Shown: positions 1 to 9,372 of the stretch, piece after piece
Layout of the letters: the number at the start of each line of letters is the position of its first letter
How positions within the stretch are numbered: the stretch's first letter is position 1
Assembly: GCA_947475445.1 (NCBI GenBank)
Contig: CANJLC010000012.1
Location: forward strand, 1 to 59,790
Origin: Alphaproteobacteria bacterium
GTDB lineage: Bacteria > Pseudomonadota > Alphaproteobacteria > Micropepsales > Micropepsaceae
Length of the DNA stretch: 59,790 nt
Direction: 5' to 3'
Made by a program: the position numbers and the translations under genes
The notes under the pieces: generated by a model
Seen by the model: only the letters and a program-made list of their open reading frames with translations
What the model was told of the DNA's origin: nothing
Databases searched by the model: none

Positions 1-83
1 ATCGATTTACCCTGTGACGTCGACACCTCAATCTGCCGCAGCAGCGTCACAATCTGCTCCGGGGTGGGCCTCTTCTTCGGCAT
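1..83 (-). CDS. IS3-family transposase OrfA, N-terminal part (partial at window edge)
   Basis: Twenty-seven codons are visible, beginning MPKKRPTPEQIV and continuing LLRQIEVSTSQGKS before the window ends. This is the start of the helix-turn-helix OrfA protein of IS3 elements, which binds the element's ends and is normally joined to OrfB (DDE recombinase) by programmed frameshifting. The start is supported by AAGGAG with 7-base spacing. Nothing can be said about whether the rest is intact. Confidence 0.75.
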   Translation of the reverse strand, partial: MPKKRPTPEQIVTLLRQIEVSTSQGKS

Positions 84-148
84 GTCCAAGCTCCTTTCCA
101 AGCCAATTTCTATCAATTCGCTTGGTACAAAAAGAGCCATGCAGGTCA
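1..148 (-). mobile_element. One end of an IS3-type insertion sequence, cut by the window edge
   Basis: Read on the minus strand, this segment begins TGACCTG at 148, as IS3-family elements usually begin with TG. It then holds an AAGGAG ribosome site 7 bases before an ATG at 83. A closely similar segment recurs at 51414-51528, and the similarity stops at the same TGACCTG, which fixes the terminus. The element runs out of the window to the left, so the other end and any target duplication cannot be seen. It lies directly against the Gly/Tyr-rich gene that it appears to have interrupted. Confidence 0.75.
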
Positions 149-1148
149 CAACTACGGCTACAACAACAATTACGGCTACAACAACAACTACGCCAACAAC
201 AATGGCGGCCCGACCTATTACTCCAGCTACGGCAATGGCTACGGCTATGGCCAGGGTCAGGGTCAGGGCTACGGTTATGGCGCTGGCCAAGGCCAGGGTT
301 ATGGCTATGCCCCCGGTTATGCCTATGGCTACGGCCAAGGCGCCGGCCAGGGTGCGGGCCAGGGCGGCGGCTTTGTCGCCATCCCGAATGAAGGCAGCAC
401 CGTCGGCGGCCAGGGCAATGGCGGTTATTATGTCGGCCATGCCGGCGGCGTCGTCGCCACCGATGCGGCAGGAAATTACGGCCATGGCTACGGCTATGGC
501 TACCAGAGCGGCGTCGCCCGCTCCGGTGCGGCCCAGGCCAGCGGCTACAGCGCCCAGGTGCAGGCGCCTGCGCCGGCTGCGGCGCCGGTTCCGGTGGGCG
601 GCCAGTGCCACTTTGTCGATGCCACGGTTGTCAAATCCATCCATGCCATCTGCGTGAGCAATGACGGACACCAGTTCCCCGCCTCGCACATGACGCCCGA
701 TACCTGGATCAATTCGGGTTACGAAGGCGAAGTGGCGCGCTGCCTGCCGGGCTCTACCCTGCGCGTGCTGGTCGGCAGCGTGCTGCAGTCCAGCCAAGGC
801 ATGGCGACCTCCTACCAGGACGCCAAAGGCCTGGTCTGCGCTGCCGGCGAAGCGGTCCGCCATTACAAGAATGGCATGCTCAAATGCGCCCCGGCCGAGA
901 AGGTGGTGGACTGCACCGAGCGCAACAACCTGCGCAAATACGGCACCGGCGACATGTTCTTCACCTATGTCACCAAGGTCTGCCTCGAACAGCATCCCAC
1001 GCTGGTCGGTGGCCAGAGCAAGATGGAAAGCACCGCCCAGGCCGCCTCGCGCGCCCAGAGCTATGCCCGCAGCCAGGCCAATTCGCGCGAGCTGCGCCTG
1101 ACCGGCATGACCTTGACCGGCGGCGTCGGAGGCCTTGGCTTCTACTGA
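149..1148 (+). pseudogene. Gly/Tyr-rich secreted or surface protein, 5' end lost to IS insertion
   Basis: One frame (codons in phase with 150) stays open from inside the IS end to the TGA at 1146. It has no ATG, GTG or TTG before a GTG at 558, so the original start was probably removed by the IS. Residues from 150 to about 540 are low complexity: YGYNNN units, then YGYGQGQG- and AGQG-type repeats. The last 190 or so residues form a non-repetitive domain with spaced cysteines (CHFVDATV, ICVSNDG, ARCLPG, VCAAGE, DCTERNN, VCLEQ), consistent with an oxidised extracellular domain. I do not recognise the family. A shorter product from GTG 558 is possible but would begin in the linker. Confidence 0.6.
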
Positions 1149-1193
1149 GTTGATCGCCTGCCCCGTGAATGACCGTTTACGGCGGGCCGATCC

Positions 1194-1239
1194 GGGCGCC
1201 TCACCGGGGTGAAAACCCTTGTGAGGCGCCCTTTTTTTT
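1194..1239 (+). terminator. Rho-independent terminator
   Basis: A perfect 11-bp stem (GGGCGCCTCAC with GTGAGGCGCCC) is followed by eight T. It closes the Gly/Tyr-rich gene and insulates it from sucC. Confidence 0.9.
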
Positions 1240-1254
1240 AGCCAATTCGCCGCC

Positions 1255-1282
1255 TTGCACCGGGGATTTACGCTGCTAATGT
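1255..1282 (+). promoter_or_regulatory. Possible promoter of the suc operon
   Basis: TTGCAC at 1255-1260 and TAATGT at 1277-1282 are separated by 16 bases, just after the terminator and about 47 bases before the sucC start. The -10 match is weak, so this is a candidate only. Confidence 0.35.
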
Positions 1283-1328
1283 GCGCCCACTTTCGGCCGC
1301 GTCAGCCGCTTATTTCCGGGGTAACTCC

Positions 1329-2498
1329 ATGAATATCCATGAATATCAGGCCAAAGAGGTCCTGCGCAGCTTCGGCACGCCGATTCCAAACGGCAAGCCC
1401 GCCTTCACGGTGGAAGAAGCCGTGGCGGCAGCAAAGGCCCTGCCCGGCCCGGTCTGGGTGGTGAAGGCACAGATCCATGCCGGCGGCCGCGGCAAGGGCG
1501 GCGGCGTCAAAGTCGTCAAATCCATCGAGGATGTGGAGAAAGAAGCCAGGCGCATGCTGGGCATGACGCTGGTCACGCACCAGACCGGCCCGGCGGGCCG
1601 CCTGGTCAAGCGTCTTTATATTGAAGATGGCTCGGCCATTGCGCGCGAACTGTATCTGTCGGCGCTGGTGGACCGCGAGACCAGCCGCATCGCCTTCATC
1701 GTTTCCACCGAAGGCGGCATGGACATCGAGGCGGTGGCCCATGACACGCCCGAAAAGATCAAGACCTTCCAGATCGAACCGGCGGCGGGCTATTCGCCCT
1801 ATGTCGGCAACGAGATTGCCAGCGCACTGGGCCTGAAGGGCGAACAGGCCAAGCAGATCGGCGGCGTCATCAAGAGCCTGTATGAGGCCTTCGTCGCCAA
1901 GGATATGAGCCTGCTGGAAATAAATCCGCTGGTGGTGACCAAGGACGGCAACATCATCTGCCTCGACGCCAAGATCAATTTCGACGACAACTCGCTCTAT
2001 CGCCACAAGGACATCATGGCGCTGCGCGACCTGGATGAAGAAGATCCGGCGGAAGTTGAAGCCAGCAAGTATGACCTGTCCTACATCAAGCTGGATGGCG
2101 AGATCGGCTGCATGGTCAATGGCGCGGGCCTGGCCATGGCGACCATGGACATCATCAAGCTGTATGGCTCCGAGCCTGCCAACTTCCTGGACGTGGGCGG
2201 TGGCGCGACCAAGGAGAAAGTCACCCAGGCCTTCAAGATCATTGTCAGCGATCCCAATGTGAAGGGGATTTTGGTGAACATCTTCGGCGGCATCATGAAG
2301 TGCGATATCATCGCCGAAGGCATCATTGCGGCGGCGAAGGAGATTTCGCTCAGCGTGCCGCTGGTGGTGCGCCTGGAAGGCACCAATGTCGAATTGGGCA
2401 AGGAAATACTGGCCAAATCGGGCCTTCCGATTCTTTCCGCCGACAATCTGGCCGACGCCGCCGAAAAAATCGTCAAGGCCGTGAAGGGTTCGAAATAA
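1329..2498 (+). CDS. sucC: Succinyl-CoA ligase (ADP-forming), beta subunit
   Basis: The product has 389 residues, the usual length. It is the beta subunit of the TCA-cycle enzyme that converts succinyl-CoA to succinate with nucleotide phosphorylation. The N-terminal [10 protein letters not shown] is typical of the family, an ATP-grasp segment [14 protein letters not shown] lies at 46-59, and the C-terminal half is the ligase domain. The open frame extends upstream to 1281, but the ATG at 1329 matches the conserved N-terminus. The stop overlaps the sucD start by one base (TAATG), so the subunits are probably made in coupled fashion. Confidence 0.97.
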   Translation: MNIHEYQAKEVLRSFGTPIPNGKPAFTVEEAVAAAKALPGPVWVVKAQIHAGGRGKGGGVKVVKSIEDVEKEARRMLGMTLVTHQTGPAGRLVKRLYIEDGSAIARELYLSALVDRETSRIAFIVSTEGGMDIEAVAHDTPEKIKTFQIEPAAGYSPYVGNEIASALGLKGEQAKQIGGVIKSLYEAFVAKDMSLLEINPLVVTKDGNIICLDAKINFDDNSLYRHKDIMALRDLDEEDPAEVEASKYDLSYIKLDGEIGCMVNGAGLAMATMDIIKLYGSEPANFLDVGGGATKEKVTQAFKIIVSDPNVKGILVNIFGGIMKCDIIAEGIIAAAKEISLSVPLVVRLEGTNVELGKEILAKSGLPILSADNLADAAEKIVKAVKGSK

Positions 2499-3376
2499 TG
2501 TCCATTCTCGTCGACAAGAATACCAAGGTCATCTGCCAGGGCTTCACCGGCAAGCAGGGCACCTTCCATTCCGAACAGGCCATCGCCTATGGCACCAAGA
2601 TGGTGGGCGGCACCACGCCGGGCAAAGGCGGCGAGACCCATCTGGGGCTGCCGGTGTTCGACACGGTGCGCGAAGCGCGCGAGAAAGTCGGCGCCGACGC
2701 CTCCGCCATCTATGTCCCGCCGCCCTATGCGGCCGACGCCATCCTGGAAGCGATTGACGCGGAAATTCCCCTGATCGTCTGCATCACCGAAGGCATCCCG
2801 GTGCTGGACATGGTCAAGGTCAAGCGCGCGCTGTCGGGCTCCAAGTCGCGCCTGATCGGGCCCAACTGCCCCGGTGTGATCACGCCGGGCGAATGCAAGA
2901 TCGGCATCATGCCCGGCCATATCCATCGCCGCGGCAGCGTGGGCATCGTCTCGCGCTCCGGCACGCTCACCTATGAAGCGGTGGCGCAGACCACCGCCGT
3001 GGGCCTGGGCCAGACCACCTGCGTGGGCATTGGCGGCGATCCGGTGAAGGGCACCGAGCATCTCGATGTCCTGGAAATGCTGCTGGCCGACCCGGAAACC
3101 CAGAGCATCATCATGATCGGCGAAATTGGCGGCAGCGCCGAGGAAGACGCCGCAGACTTCATCAAGCACTCCAAAGTGAAAAAGCCCATGGTCGGCTTCA
3201 TCGCCGGTATCACGGCCCCGCCGGGCCGCCGCATGGGCCATGCCGGCGCCATCATTTCCGGGGGCAAGGGCGGCGCGGAGTCCAAGATCGAGGCCATGAA
3301 GTCGGCCGGCATCCGGGTTTCGCCCAATCCGGCTGCCCTGGGCACCACCCTGGTGGCGCTTCTGTCGGGCAAGTAA
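2498..3376 (+). CDS. sucD: Succinyl-CoA ligase, alpha subunit
   Basis: The product has 292 residues, with an N-terminal Rossmann CoA-binding domain ([10 protein letters not shown] near 15-24), the GPNCPGVI segment at 121-128, and the phosphorylated active-site histidine at about 248 in GRRMGHAGA. It forms the heterodimer with SucC in the cytoplasm. Its ATG overlaps the sucC stop. A strong terminator follows at 3405, before sucA, so sucCD and sucAB may be separate transcription units or joined by read-through. Confidence 0.97.
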   Translation: MSILVDKNTKVICQGFTGKQGTFHSEQAIAYGTKMVGGTTPGKGGETHLGLPVFDTVREAREKVGADASAIYVPPPYAADAILEAIDAEIPLIVCITEGIPVLDMVKVKRALSGSKSRLIGPNCPGVITPGECKIGIMPGHIHRRGSVGIVSRSGTLTYEAVAQTTAVGLGQTTCVGIGGDPVKGTEHLDVLEMLLADPETQSIIMIGEIGGSAEEDAADFIKHSKVKKPMVGFIAGITAPPGRRMGHAGAIISGGKGGAESKIEAMKSAGIRVSPNPAALGTTLVALLSGK

Positions 3377-3404
3377 CCCGAGCCCAAATTTGAGGCATAT
3401 CCAG

Positions 3405-3436
3405 AGCCCCGCACCGTCCGTGCGGGGCTTTGCTTT
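3405..3436 (+). terminator. Rho-independent terminator between sucD and sucA
   Basis: A 10-bp stem AGCCCCGCAC/GTGCGGGGCT with a short loop is followed by TTGCTTTT. The 158 bases from here to sucA hold no other clear signal. Confidence 0.85.
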
Positions 3437-3594
3437 TGGGCGTCGCAATTGGGTGTTGTTGAGCCCATATTAACCGCATTCGCCGTTGAATCGGCCCTGC
3501 AAAGCGGGTAAACGCAGCCCGCCATTCGAACAACCGCAGAGTGCGGGTCCAGGAACAGGGTAAAGCCCAACAAGCGCCCCTTTAAGCATTTGAA

Positions 3595-6561
3595 ATGACA
3601 GAACAATCTCCGTCTGATCGTATCAATCGCGCCTCCAACGATATCCTCGACGCAACCAGTTTCCTGTCCGGCACCAATGCGGCCTTCATTGAAGGCCTCT
3701 ATTCGCTGTATCTGGCGAACCCCGATTCGGTGGATGAGGGCTGGCGCAGCTATTTTTCGGGACTGGGCGAAGCGGGCCTTTCCCCCACCCAACTGGGCCG
3801 CGGCCCGGCCTGGCGCCGGGACGGCACCAGCCCCCTGCCGCAGGACGAACTCACCCAGGCGCTTTCGGGCGCGCAGGTGGCGGCCAAACCCGCCGCCAAG
3901 AAAGGCGCAGCCGCCGCCGCGCCCCAGGATGGCGGCGAAAATGTTCGCGCCACGGCGCAGGATTCCATCCGCGCCATCCAGCTGGTGCGCGCCTATCGCG
4001 TGATCGGCCACCTGGAAGCCGACCTTGATCCGCTGAAGATCACGCCGCGCGTGCCCCATCCCCAGCTCGATCCCAATTTCTACGGCTTCCACGAAGCCGA
4101 AATGGACAAGCCCATCTTCATCGATGGCGTCATGGGCATGGAGACCGCCACGCCGCGCCAGATGGTGGACATCCTCAAGCGCACCTATTGCGGCCGCATC
4201 GGCTATGAGTTCATGCACATCAACGATGCCGAGCAGAAGGACTGGCTGCAGCGCCGCATCGAAGGGCCGGACAAGGACATCAAGTTCACGCCTGAAGGCA
4301 AGAAAGGCATCCTCAACAAGCTGGTCGAGGCCGAAGGCTTCGAGAAATTCGCCTCCAACCGTTTCGTCGGCACCAAGCGTTTTGGCCTGGACGGCGGCGA
4401 GGCCACCATTCCGGCGCTGGAACAGATCATCAAGCGCGGCGGCCAGCTGGGCGTGAAGGAGATCGTGCTGGGCATGGCCCATCGCGGCCGCCTGAACGTG
4501 CTCGTCAATGTGATGAGCAAGCCCTATCGCCAGCTGTTCCACGAATTCCAGGGCGGCGCGGCCAATCCTTCGGAAGTCGAAGGTTCCGGCGACGTGAAAT
4601 ACCATCTGGGCGCCTCAAGCGACCGCGAGTTTGACGGCCACCAGGTGCATCTGTCGCTGACGCCCAATCCCTCGCACCTGGAAATCGTCAATCCCGTGGT
4701 GCTGGGCAAGGCCCGCGCCAAGCAGCAGCAGCTGGGCGATACCACCAGCCGCGCCAGCGTGCTGCCGCTGCTTATTCACGGCGACGCCGCTTTCTCGGGC
4801 CAGGGCGTGGTGGCGGAATGCTTCGCCGCCTCGGGCACCAAGGGCTTCCGCACCGGCGGCACCATCCATTTCGTCATCAACAACCAGATCGGCTTCACCA
4901 CGGCGCCGATCTATTCGCGCTCCTCGCCCTATTGCACCGATGTGGCGCTGATGGTGCAGGCGCCGATTTTCCATGTGAATGGCGACGATCCCGAAGCGGT
5001 GGTGCATGCTGCCCGCATCGCCACCGAATTCCGCCAGCTGTTCCACAAGGATGTGGTGCTGGACATGATCTGCTATCGCCGCTTCGGCCATAACGAAAGC
5101 GACGAGCCGGCATTCACCCAGCCCCTGATGTACCGGGTGATCAAGGACCATCCCTCCACCCTGACGCTCTATTCCGAGAGGCTGGTGAAGGAAGGCACGC
5201 TTTCGCAGGCCGAAATCGACGCCATGCAGGGCCAGTTCAACGCGAAGCTGGATGAGGAATTCAACGCCTCCAAATCGCATCTGCCCAACCGCGCCGACTG
5301 GCTGGACGGGCGCTGGGCCGGCCTTGCCGCCGCCCCCAAGGACAGCGACCGCCGGGGCGAAACCGGCGTGTCGCTGGAACAGCTCAAAAAGATCGGCAAG
5401 GCGCTGGTCACCGCGCCCGAGGGCTTCCATCTGCACAAGACCATCTCGCGCCTGCTGGAAGCCAAGGCCAAGATGTTTGAAACCGGCGAGGGCTTTGACT
5501 GGGCCACCGCCGAGGCGATGGCGTTCGGCACATTGCTGGATGAAGGCCTGGACATCCGCCTGTCGGGCCAGGATTCAACGCGCGGCACCTTCAGCCACCG
5601 CCATTGCGCCTTCATCGACCAGGAAAATGAAGAGCGCTATTACCCGCTCAACCATGTGCGCGACGGCCAGGGCTGCTTTGAAGTGATCGACACGCTGCTG
5701 TCGGAAGAAGCGGTGCTGGGTTTCGAGTATGGCTACACCACCGCCGAGCCCAAGTCGCTGGTGCTGTGGGAAGCCCAGTTCGGCGACTTCGCCAACGGCG
5801 CGCAGGTGGTGATGGACCAGTTCATCTGCTCGGGCGAATCCAAATGGCTGCGCATGTCGGGCCTGGTGATGCTGCTGCCGCATGGCTATGAAGGCCAGGG
5901 CCCGGAACATTCTTCCGCCCGGCTTGAGCGTTACCTGCAGCTTTGCGCGCAGGACAACATGCAGGTCTGCGTGCCGACCACGCCGGCCAATTATTACCAC
6001 ATGCTGCGCCGGCAGATGCACCGCCCATTCCGCAAGCCTCTGGTGGTGATGACGCCAAAATCGCTGCTGCGCCACAAGAAGTGCACGTCCTTCCTGGCCG
6101 ATATGGGTCCCAGCAACAGCTTCCATCGCGTGCTGCGCGACCAGGCAGAAGTCGTGCCCGGCGCCACCAGCGTCAAGCTGGTGCCCGATGACCAGATCAA
6201 GCGCGTGGTGCTGTGCACCGGCAAGGTTTATTTCGACCTGATGGAAGAACGCGAAAAGCGGGGCGAAAACCGCATCCAGATCATCCGCATCGAGCAGCTC
6301 TATCCCTTCCCGGAGAATGTGCTGGCCCAGGAACTGAACCGCTTCCCCAAGGCCGAGCTGGTCTGGTGCCAGGAAGAGCCCAAGAACCAGGGCGCCTGGG
6401 GCTTTATCGGGCCGCGCATCGAAGACACGGTCGCCAAGCTGGGCGGCAAGACCCGTCCGCGCTATGTTGGCCGGCCGGAATACGCCTCCACTGCCGCGGG
6501 GCTGATGAAACAGCATCTGGCGGAACTCGCCGCTTTCCTCAACGACGCATTGTCTCTTTAA
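3595..6561 (+). CDS. sucA: 2-oxoglutarate dehydrogenase E1 component
   Basis: The product has 988 residues, the full length for this thiamine-diphosphate enzyme. It decarboxylates 2-oxoglutarate and passes the succinyl group to the SucB lipoyl arm. The N-terminal E2-binding segment (TSFLSGTNAAFIEGLY, then a Pro/Ala linker) is followed by the decarboxylase core with HRGRL at 296-300, GDAAF at 396-400 and INNQIGF as parts of the cofactor site. The C-terminal transketolase-like domain ends in PRYVGRPEYASTA. It is followed 32 bases later by sucB. The ribosome site before the ATG is weak. Confidence 0.97.
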   Translation: MTEQSPSDRINRASNDILDATSFLSGTNAAFIEGLYSLYLANPDSVDEGWRSYFSGLGEAGLSPTQLGRGPAWRRDGTSPLPQDELTQALSGAQVAAKPAAKKGAAAAAPQDGGENVRATAQDSIRAIQLVRAYRVIGHLEADLDPLKITPRVPHPQLDPNFYGFHEAEMDKPIFIDGVMGMETATPRQMVDILKRTYCGRIGYEFMHINDAEQKDWLQRRIEGPDKDIKFTPEGKKGILNKLVEAEGFEKFASNRFVGTKRFGLDGGEATIPALEQIIKRGGQLGVKEIVLGMAHRGRLNVLVNVMSKPYRQLFHEFQGGAANPSEVEGSGDVKYHLGASSDREFDGHQVHLSLTPNPSHLEIVNPVVLGKARAKQQQLGDTTSRASVLPLLIHGDAAFSGQGVVAECFAASGTKGFRTGGTIHFVINNQIGFTTAPIYSRSSPYCTDVALMVQAPIFHVNGDDPEAVVHAARIATEFRQLFHKDVVLDMICYRRFGHNESDEPAFTQPLMYRVIKDHPSTLTLYSERLVKEGTLSQAEIDAMQGQFNAKLDEEFNASKSHLPNRADWLDGRWAGLAAAPKDSDRRGETGVSLEQLKKIGKALVTAPEGFHLHKTISRLLEAKAKMFETGEGFDWATAEAMAFGTLLDEGLDIRLSGQDSTRGTFSHRHCAFIDQENEERYYPLNHVRDGQGCFEVIDTLLSEEAVLGFEYGYTTAEPKSLVLWEAQFGDFANGAQVVMDQFICSGESKWLRMSGLVMLLPHGYEGQGPEHSSARLERYLQLCAQDNMQVCVPTTPANYYHMLRRQMHRPFRKPLVVMTPKSLLRHKKCTSFLADMGPSNSFHRVLRDQAEVVPGATSVKLVPDDQIKRVVLCTGKVYFDLMEEREKRGENRIQIIRIEQLYPFPENVLAQELNRFPKAELVWCQEEPKNQGAWGFIGPRIEDTVAKLGGKTRPRYVGRPEYASTAAGLMKQHLAELAAFLNDALSL

Positions 6562-6593
6562 AAAGGCGGCGCTCCGCGCGCCGATAGCACCTC

Positions 6594-7814
6594 ATGACCG
6601 TTGAAATCAAAGTGCCCGCCATGGGCGAATCCGTCACCGAAGCCACGGTGTCGCGCTGGTTCAAGAAGGAAGGCGACGCGGTCAAGCGCGACGAGCCCAT
6701 TCTGGAACTGGAAACCGACAAGGTGACGGTGGAAGTGCCGGCCCCTGCCGACGGCTCCATCGAATCCATCACGGTCAAGGCCGGCGACACGGTCCAGGTC
6801 GGCGCGCTGCTGGGCGCCATTGCCGAAGGCAAAGCCGGTGCCGCGGCTGCGCCGAAGGCCGCCGCGCCCGCGAAAGCCGAGGCCCCCAAAGCCGCCGCGC
6901 CCGCCCCTGCTCCTGCCAAGCCCGCGGCCCCCGCTGCTCCGGCCATGCCGTCTGCCCAGCGCATCGCCGCCGAAAGCGGCATTTCCACCGCCTCCGTTGC
7001 CGGCACCGGCAAGGATGGCCGCGTCACCAAGGGCGACATGCTGGGGGCGCTGGAGTCCCGCGCTTCCAAGCCCGCTTCCGCACCGGCTGTCCCCTCGGGC
7101 CCGCGCCACAATGCGGCGCGCGAGGAAATCGTGGCGATGACGCGCCTGCGCAAGACCGTCGCGCTGCGCCTGAAGGAATCGCAGAACACCGCCGCCCAGC
7201 TCACCACCTTCAACGAAGTGGACATGACGGCGGTGATGGGCGCCCGCGCCCATTACAAGGACGCTTTCGAGAAGAAGCATGGCGTCAAGCTGGGCTTCAT
7301 GGGCTTTTTCGCCAAGGCCGTGGTGGCCGCGCTGAAGGAACTGCCCAATATCAATGCCGAGATTGAAGGCGATAACATCATCTACAAGAATTACTATGAC
7401 ATCGGCATCGCGGTTTCGACCGAGCGCGGCCTGGTCGTGCCGGTGGTACGCGATGTCGACCAGCTTTCGCTGGCCGCCGTGGAAAAAGCGATTGTCGATT
7501 ACGGCACCCGCGCCCGCGACAACAAGCTGAAGCTGGAAGAGCTGCAGGGCGGCACGTTCTCCATCACCAATGGCGGCGTGTTCGGCTCGCTGATGTCCAC
7601 GCCCATCCTCAATGCGCCCCAGTCCGGCATTTTGGGCATGCACAAGATCCAGCCCCGCCCCATGGCGATCGGCGACAAGATCGAGATCCGCCCCATGATG
7701 TACCTGGCGCTGTCCTACGACCATCGCATCGTGGATGGCCGCGAGGCCGTCACATTCCTGGTGCGGGTGAAGGACAATCTGGAAGATCCTCAGCGCATGC
7801 TGCTGGACGTTTAG
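6594..7814 (+). CDS. sucB: Dihydrolipoyllysine succinyltransferase, E2 of 2-oxoglutarate dehydrogenase
   Basis: The product has 406 residues in three parts. A single N-terminal lipoyl domain carries the modified lysine at 43 in ETDKVTVE, followed by a long Ala/Pro/Lys linker. A peripheral-subunit-binding domain begins near 118 ([12 protein letters not shown]). The catalytic domain carries DHRIVDG at 376-382. It transfers succinyl groups to CoA and forms the core of the complex. The lpd gene for E3 that often follows is not in this window; a terminator ends the operon instead. Confidence 0.97.
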   Translation: MTVEIKVPAMGESVTEATVSRWFKKEGDAVKRDEPILELETDKVTVEVPAPADGSIESITVKAGDTVQVGALLGAIAEGKAGAAAAPKAAAPAKAEAPKAAAPAPAPAKPAAPAAPAMPSAQRIAAESGISTASVAGTGKDGRVTKGDMLGALESRASKPASAPAVPSGPRHNAAREEIVAMTRLRKTVALRLKESQNTAAQLTTFNEVDMTAVMGARAHYKDAFEKKHGVKLGFMGFFAKAVVAALKELPNINAEIEGDNIIYKNYYDIGIAVSTERGLVVPVVRDVDQLSLAAVEKAIVDYGTRARDNKLKLEELQGGTFSITNGGVFGSLMSTPILNAPQSGILGMHKIQPRPMAIGDKIEIRPMMYLALSYDHRIVDGREAVTFLVRVKDNLEDPQRMLLDV

Positions 7815-7837
7815 CAAAAAGTTTCCAGACTTTATTT

Positions 7838-7866
7838 GAAAAAGGTGGCCTGACGGCCGCCTTTTT
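7838..7866 (+). terminator. Terminator of the suc operon
   Basis: AAAAAGGTGGCC pairs with GGCCGCCTTTTT around a TGAC loop (one G-T wobble), 24 bases after the sucB stop. Confidence 0.85.
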
Positions 7867-7906
7867 CTTTGGCTAAACTTGGCGGCCCACAGCCAAAGGA
7901 GATGTC

Positions 7907-8260
7907 ATGGCCTATGTCGATGGTTTCGTGATCCCGGTGCCGAAGGACAAGCTTGCGGCCTATAAGGAACTGGCCGCTGTCTGTGCCAAGGTCTGGCGCG
8001 AACATGGCGCTCTTTCCAGTGTCGAATGCGTCGGCGATGACGTGCCCTATGGCGAGCTCACGTCATTTCCCCGCGCGGTGCGGGCCAAGGATGGCGAAGT
8101 CGTGATCTTTTCCTGGATCATCTATGAATCGCGCGAAAGCCGCGACGCGGTGATGGAAAAAGTGATGACGGATGAGCGGCTCCAGAATATCATGAGCGCG
8201 CCGCCGTTTGACGCCAAGCGCATGATCTTCGGCGTTTTCACGCCTTTTTTGGGCCTGTAA
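7907..8260 (+). CDS. DUF1428 family protein
   Basis: The product has 117 residues and starts MAYVDGFVIPVP, with the regular YESRESRDAVMEKVM and FDAKRMIFG segments of the YbaA/DUF1428 family. This is a small soluble ferredoxin-like alpha/beta fold of unknown function. AAAGGAG lies 5 bases before the ATG. It stands alone after the suc terminator and converges on fliX. Confidence 0.88.
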   Translation: MAYVDGFVIPVPKDKLAAYKELAAVCAKVWREHGALSSVECVGDDVPYGELTSFPRAVRAKDGEVVIFSWIIYESRESRDAVMEKVMTDERLQNIMSAPPFDAKRMIFGVFTPFLGL

Positions 8261-8282
8261 AACACTCCAAGACGCGAGGAAT

Positions 8283-8358
8283 TTTTTGGCCTGAGCAGGA
8301 GCGAGGAGCGATGTGGGCGAAAGCCCATGAGCGACGAGGACGCACTCAGGACGAAAAA
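8283..8358. repeat. Long imperfect palindrome with a GAAA tetraloop
   Basis: TTTTT and CCTGAG at 8283-8295 pair with CTCAGG and AAAAA at 8345-8358. At the centre TGGGC-GAAA-GCCCA (8314-8327) forms a GNRA hairpin. The flanks between are purine-rich GAGCGA/GACGAGG repeats. The A and T runs are on the wrong sides for a terminator in either direction. It lies between two convergent genes, as REP-like elements often do. No second copy was seen in this window. Confidence 0.5.
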
Positions 8359-8367
8359 GGACCGCGC

Positions 8368-8793
8368 CTAGGCGACGCGCTTGTCCAATTGTTCCAGCTT
8401 GGCCAGCTCGACATGGGCGCGCAGTTCGATCTGGTCGAGCACTTCCTGCAGCTTGGGGTCGGCAAAGGCGTCATGGCGGCGGGTGACCGCCACGGCCAGC
8501 TTGTTCAGGGTGGCGCGGGGAATGCCGCCCGCCAGGAGGCCATCGCGCACCGAATCCAGGATATCGAGCAACTGTTCGCCATGACCGAGCCCCTTGGAAC
8601 GGGCGTCGGTGGGATCGCCCATGTCCTGCAGCGCCAGGATGGAATCCAGGGCGGCGATGGGACCGGGGCCGGCAACAATATGGGCGTGGGATTCAGCGGT
8701 GTCGGAGATCGTGAAACTGCCGCCGCCGGTTGAGGCGGTGCTTTTGCGCCGTATGGCGCTGGTTTCAATCCGGCCTGGGCCTTTGATTTCCAT
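8368..8793 (-). CDS. fliX: Flagellar assembly regulator FliX
   Basis: The product has 141 residues with the FliX pattern: a variable N-terminus, then LDSILALQDMGDP, GEQLLDILDSVRDGLL and the C-terminal LDQIELRAHVELAKLEQ. In Caulobacter FliX works with FlbD to couple flagellar assembly to sigma-54-dependent transcription. An in-frame ATG at 8808 would add five residues; ATG 8793 is preferred because the frame then opens MEIKGPGRI. No other flagellar gene is present in the window, so it is an orphan here. Confidence 0.85.
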   Translation of the reverse strand: MEIKGPGRIETSAIRRKSTASTGGGSFTISDTAESHAHIVAGPGPIAALDSILALQDMGDPTDARSKGLGHGEQLLDILDSVRDGLLAGGIPRATLNKLAVAVTRRHDAFADPKLQEVLDQIELRAHVELAKLEQLDKRVA

Positions 8794-8934
8794 GGGCTCA
8801 CGTCCCATTGCGACACATCAGCATCGCGCATCATGGTTAAGGAATGGTTAGGCCGCCCCAGGCTGGCGCGAAAACGCAACTGTTCCTTGGCATAATGCTT
8901 GAAGGGAGCCCGGTGACTTTAGGAGAATTGCGTC

Positions 8935-9360
8935 ATGTATGACGATCGTCGGAAATTCTGGCTCGGCAGCCTGCTTTTGCTGCTGCTGGCCGTTGGCCTC
9001 TCGGCCGGTTGGTGGATGTGGAACAAGCGCAGCGCGGAGCCCAGATTCGGCGCGATTTCGCTGTCGGAATCCTCGCAGAGTTACGGCGCTGCCTGGGGCT
9101 ATCCCGACGCCATTACGGCCCATGAACGGGCCCAGCAGGAATGCGCCCGTTCCGGCGCCCGGGACTGTTCGGTCCGCGTCAGCCTGACCTCCAAGACCTG
9201 CAGCGCCTTGGTCATGACCGCCGAGCAGAACCAGACCTTCGCCGTCACCGATACCGACAAGACCAGCGCCGGTGCTTTCGCCCTGGCGCAGTGCCAGGCA
9301 ACGGGTGCTTCGGATTGCGCCGTCCAGGTGAATTTCTGCGGCGCCGGCAGCGGCGGCTAA
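8935..9360 (+). CDS. DUF4189 domain protein with an N-terminal membrane anchor
   Basis: The product has 141 residues. Residues 9-28 form a hydrophobic segment (WLGSLLLLLLAVGLSAGWW), so the rest is probably periplasmic. It then shows the repeating DUF4189 pattern of WGYPDAITAHERAQQEC, DCSVRVSL, a second round with AFALAQCQ, and paired cysteines likely to form disulfides. AGGAG lies 8 bases before the ATG. Function is not known. It converges on rlmH with a 12-base gap. Confidence 0.8.
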   Translation: MYDDRRKFWLGSLLLLLLAVGLSAGWWMWNKRSAEPRFGAISLSESSQSYGAAWGYPDAITAHERAQQECARSGARDCSVRVSLTSKTCSALVMTAEQNQTFAVTDTDKTSAGAFALAQCQATGASDCAVQVNFCGAGSGG

Positions 9361-9372
9361 GCCGGACAGGAA

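Noticed and set aside
2081..4605. Long minus-strand open frames of 455 and 544 codons
   Set aside because: They run antisense to sucC, sucD and sucA, which are certain genes. The products show no known motifs.
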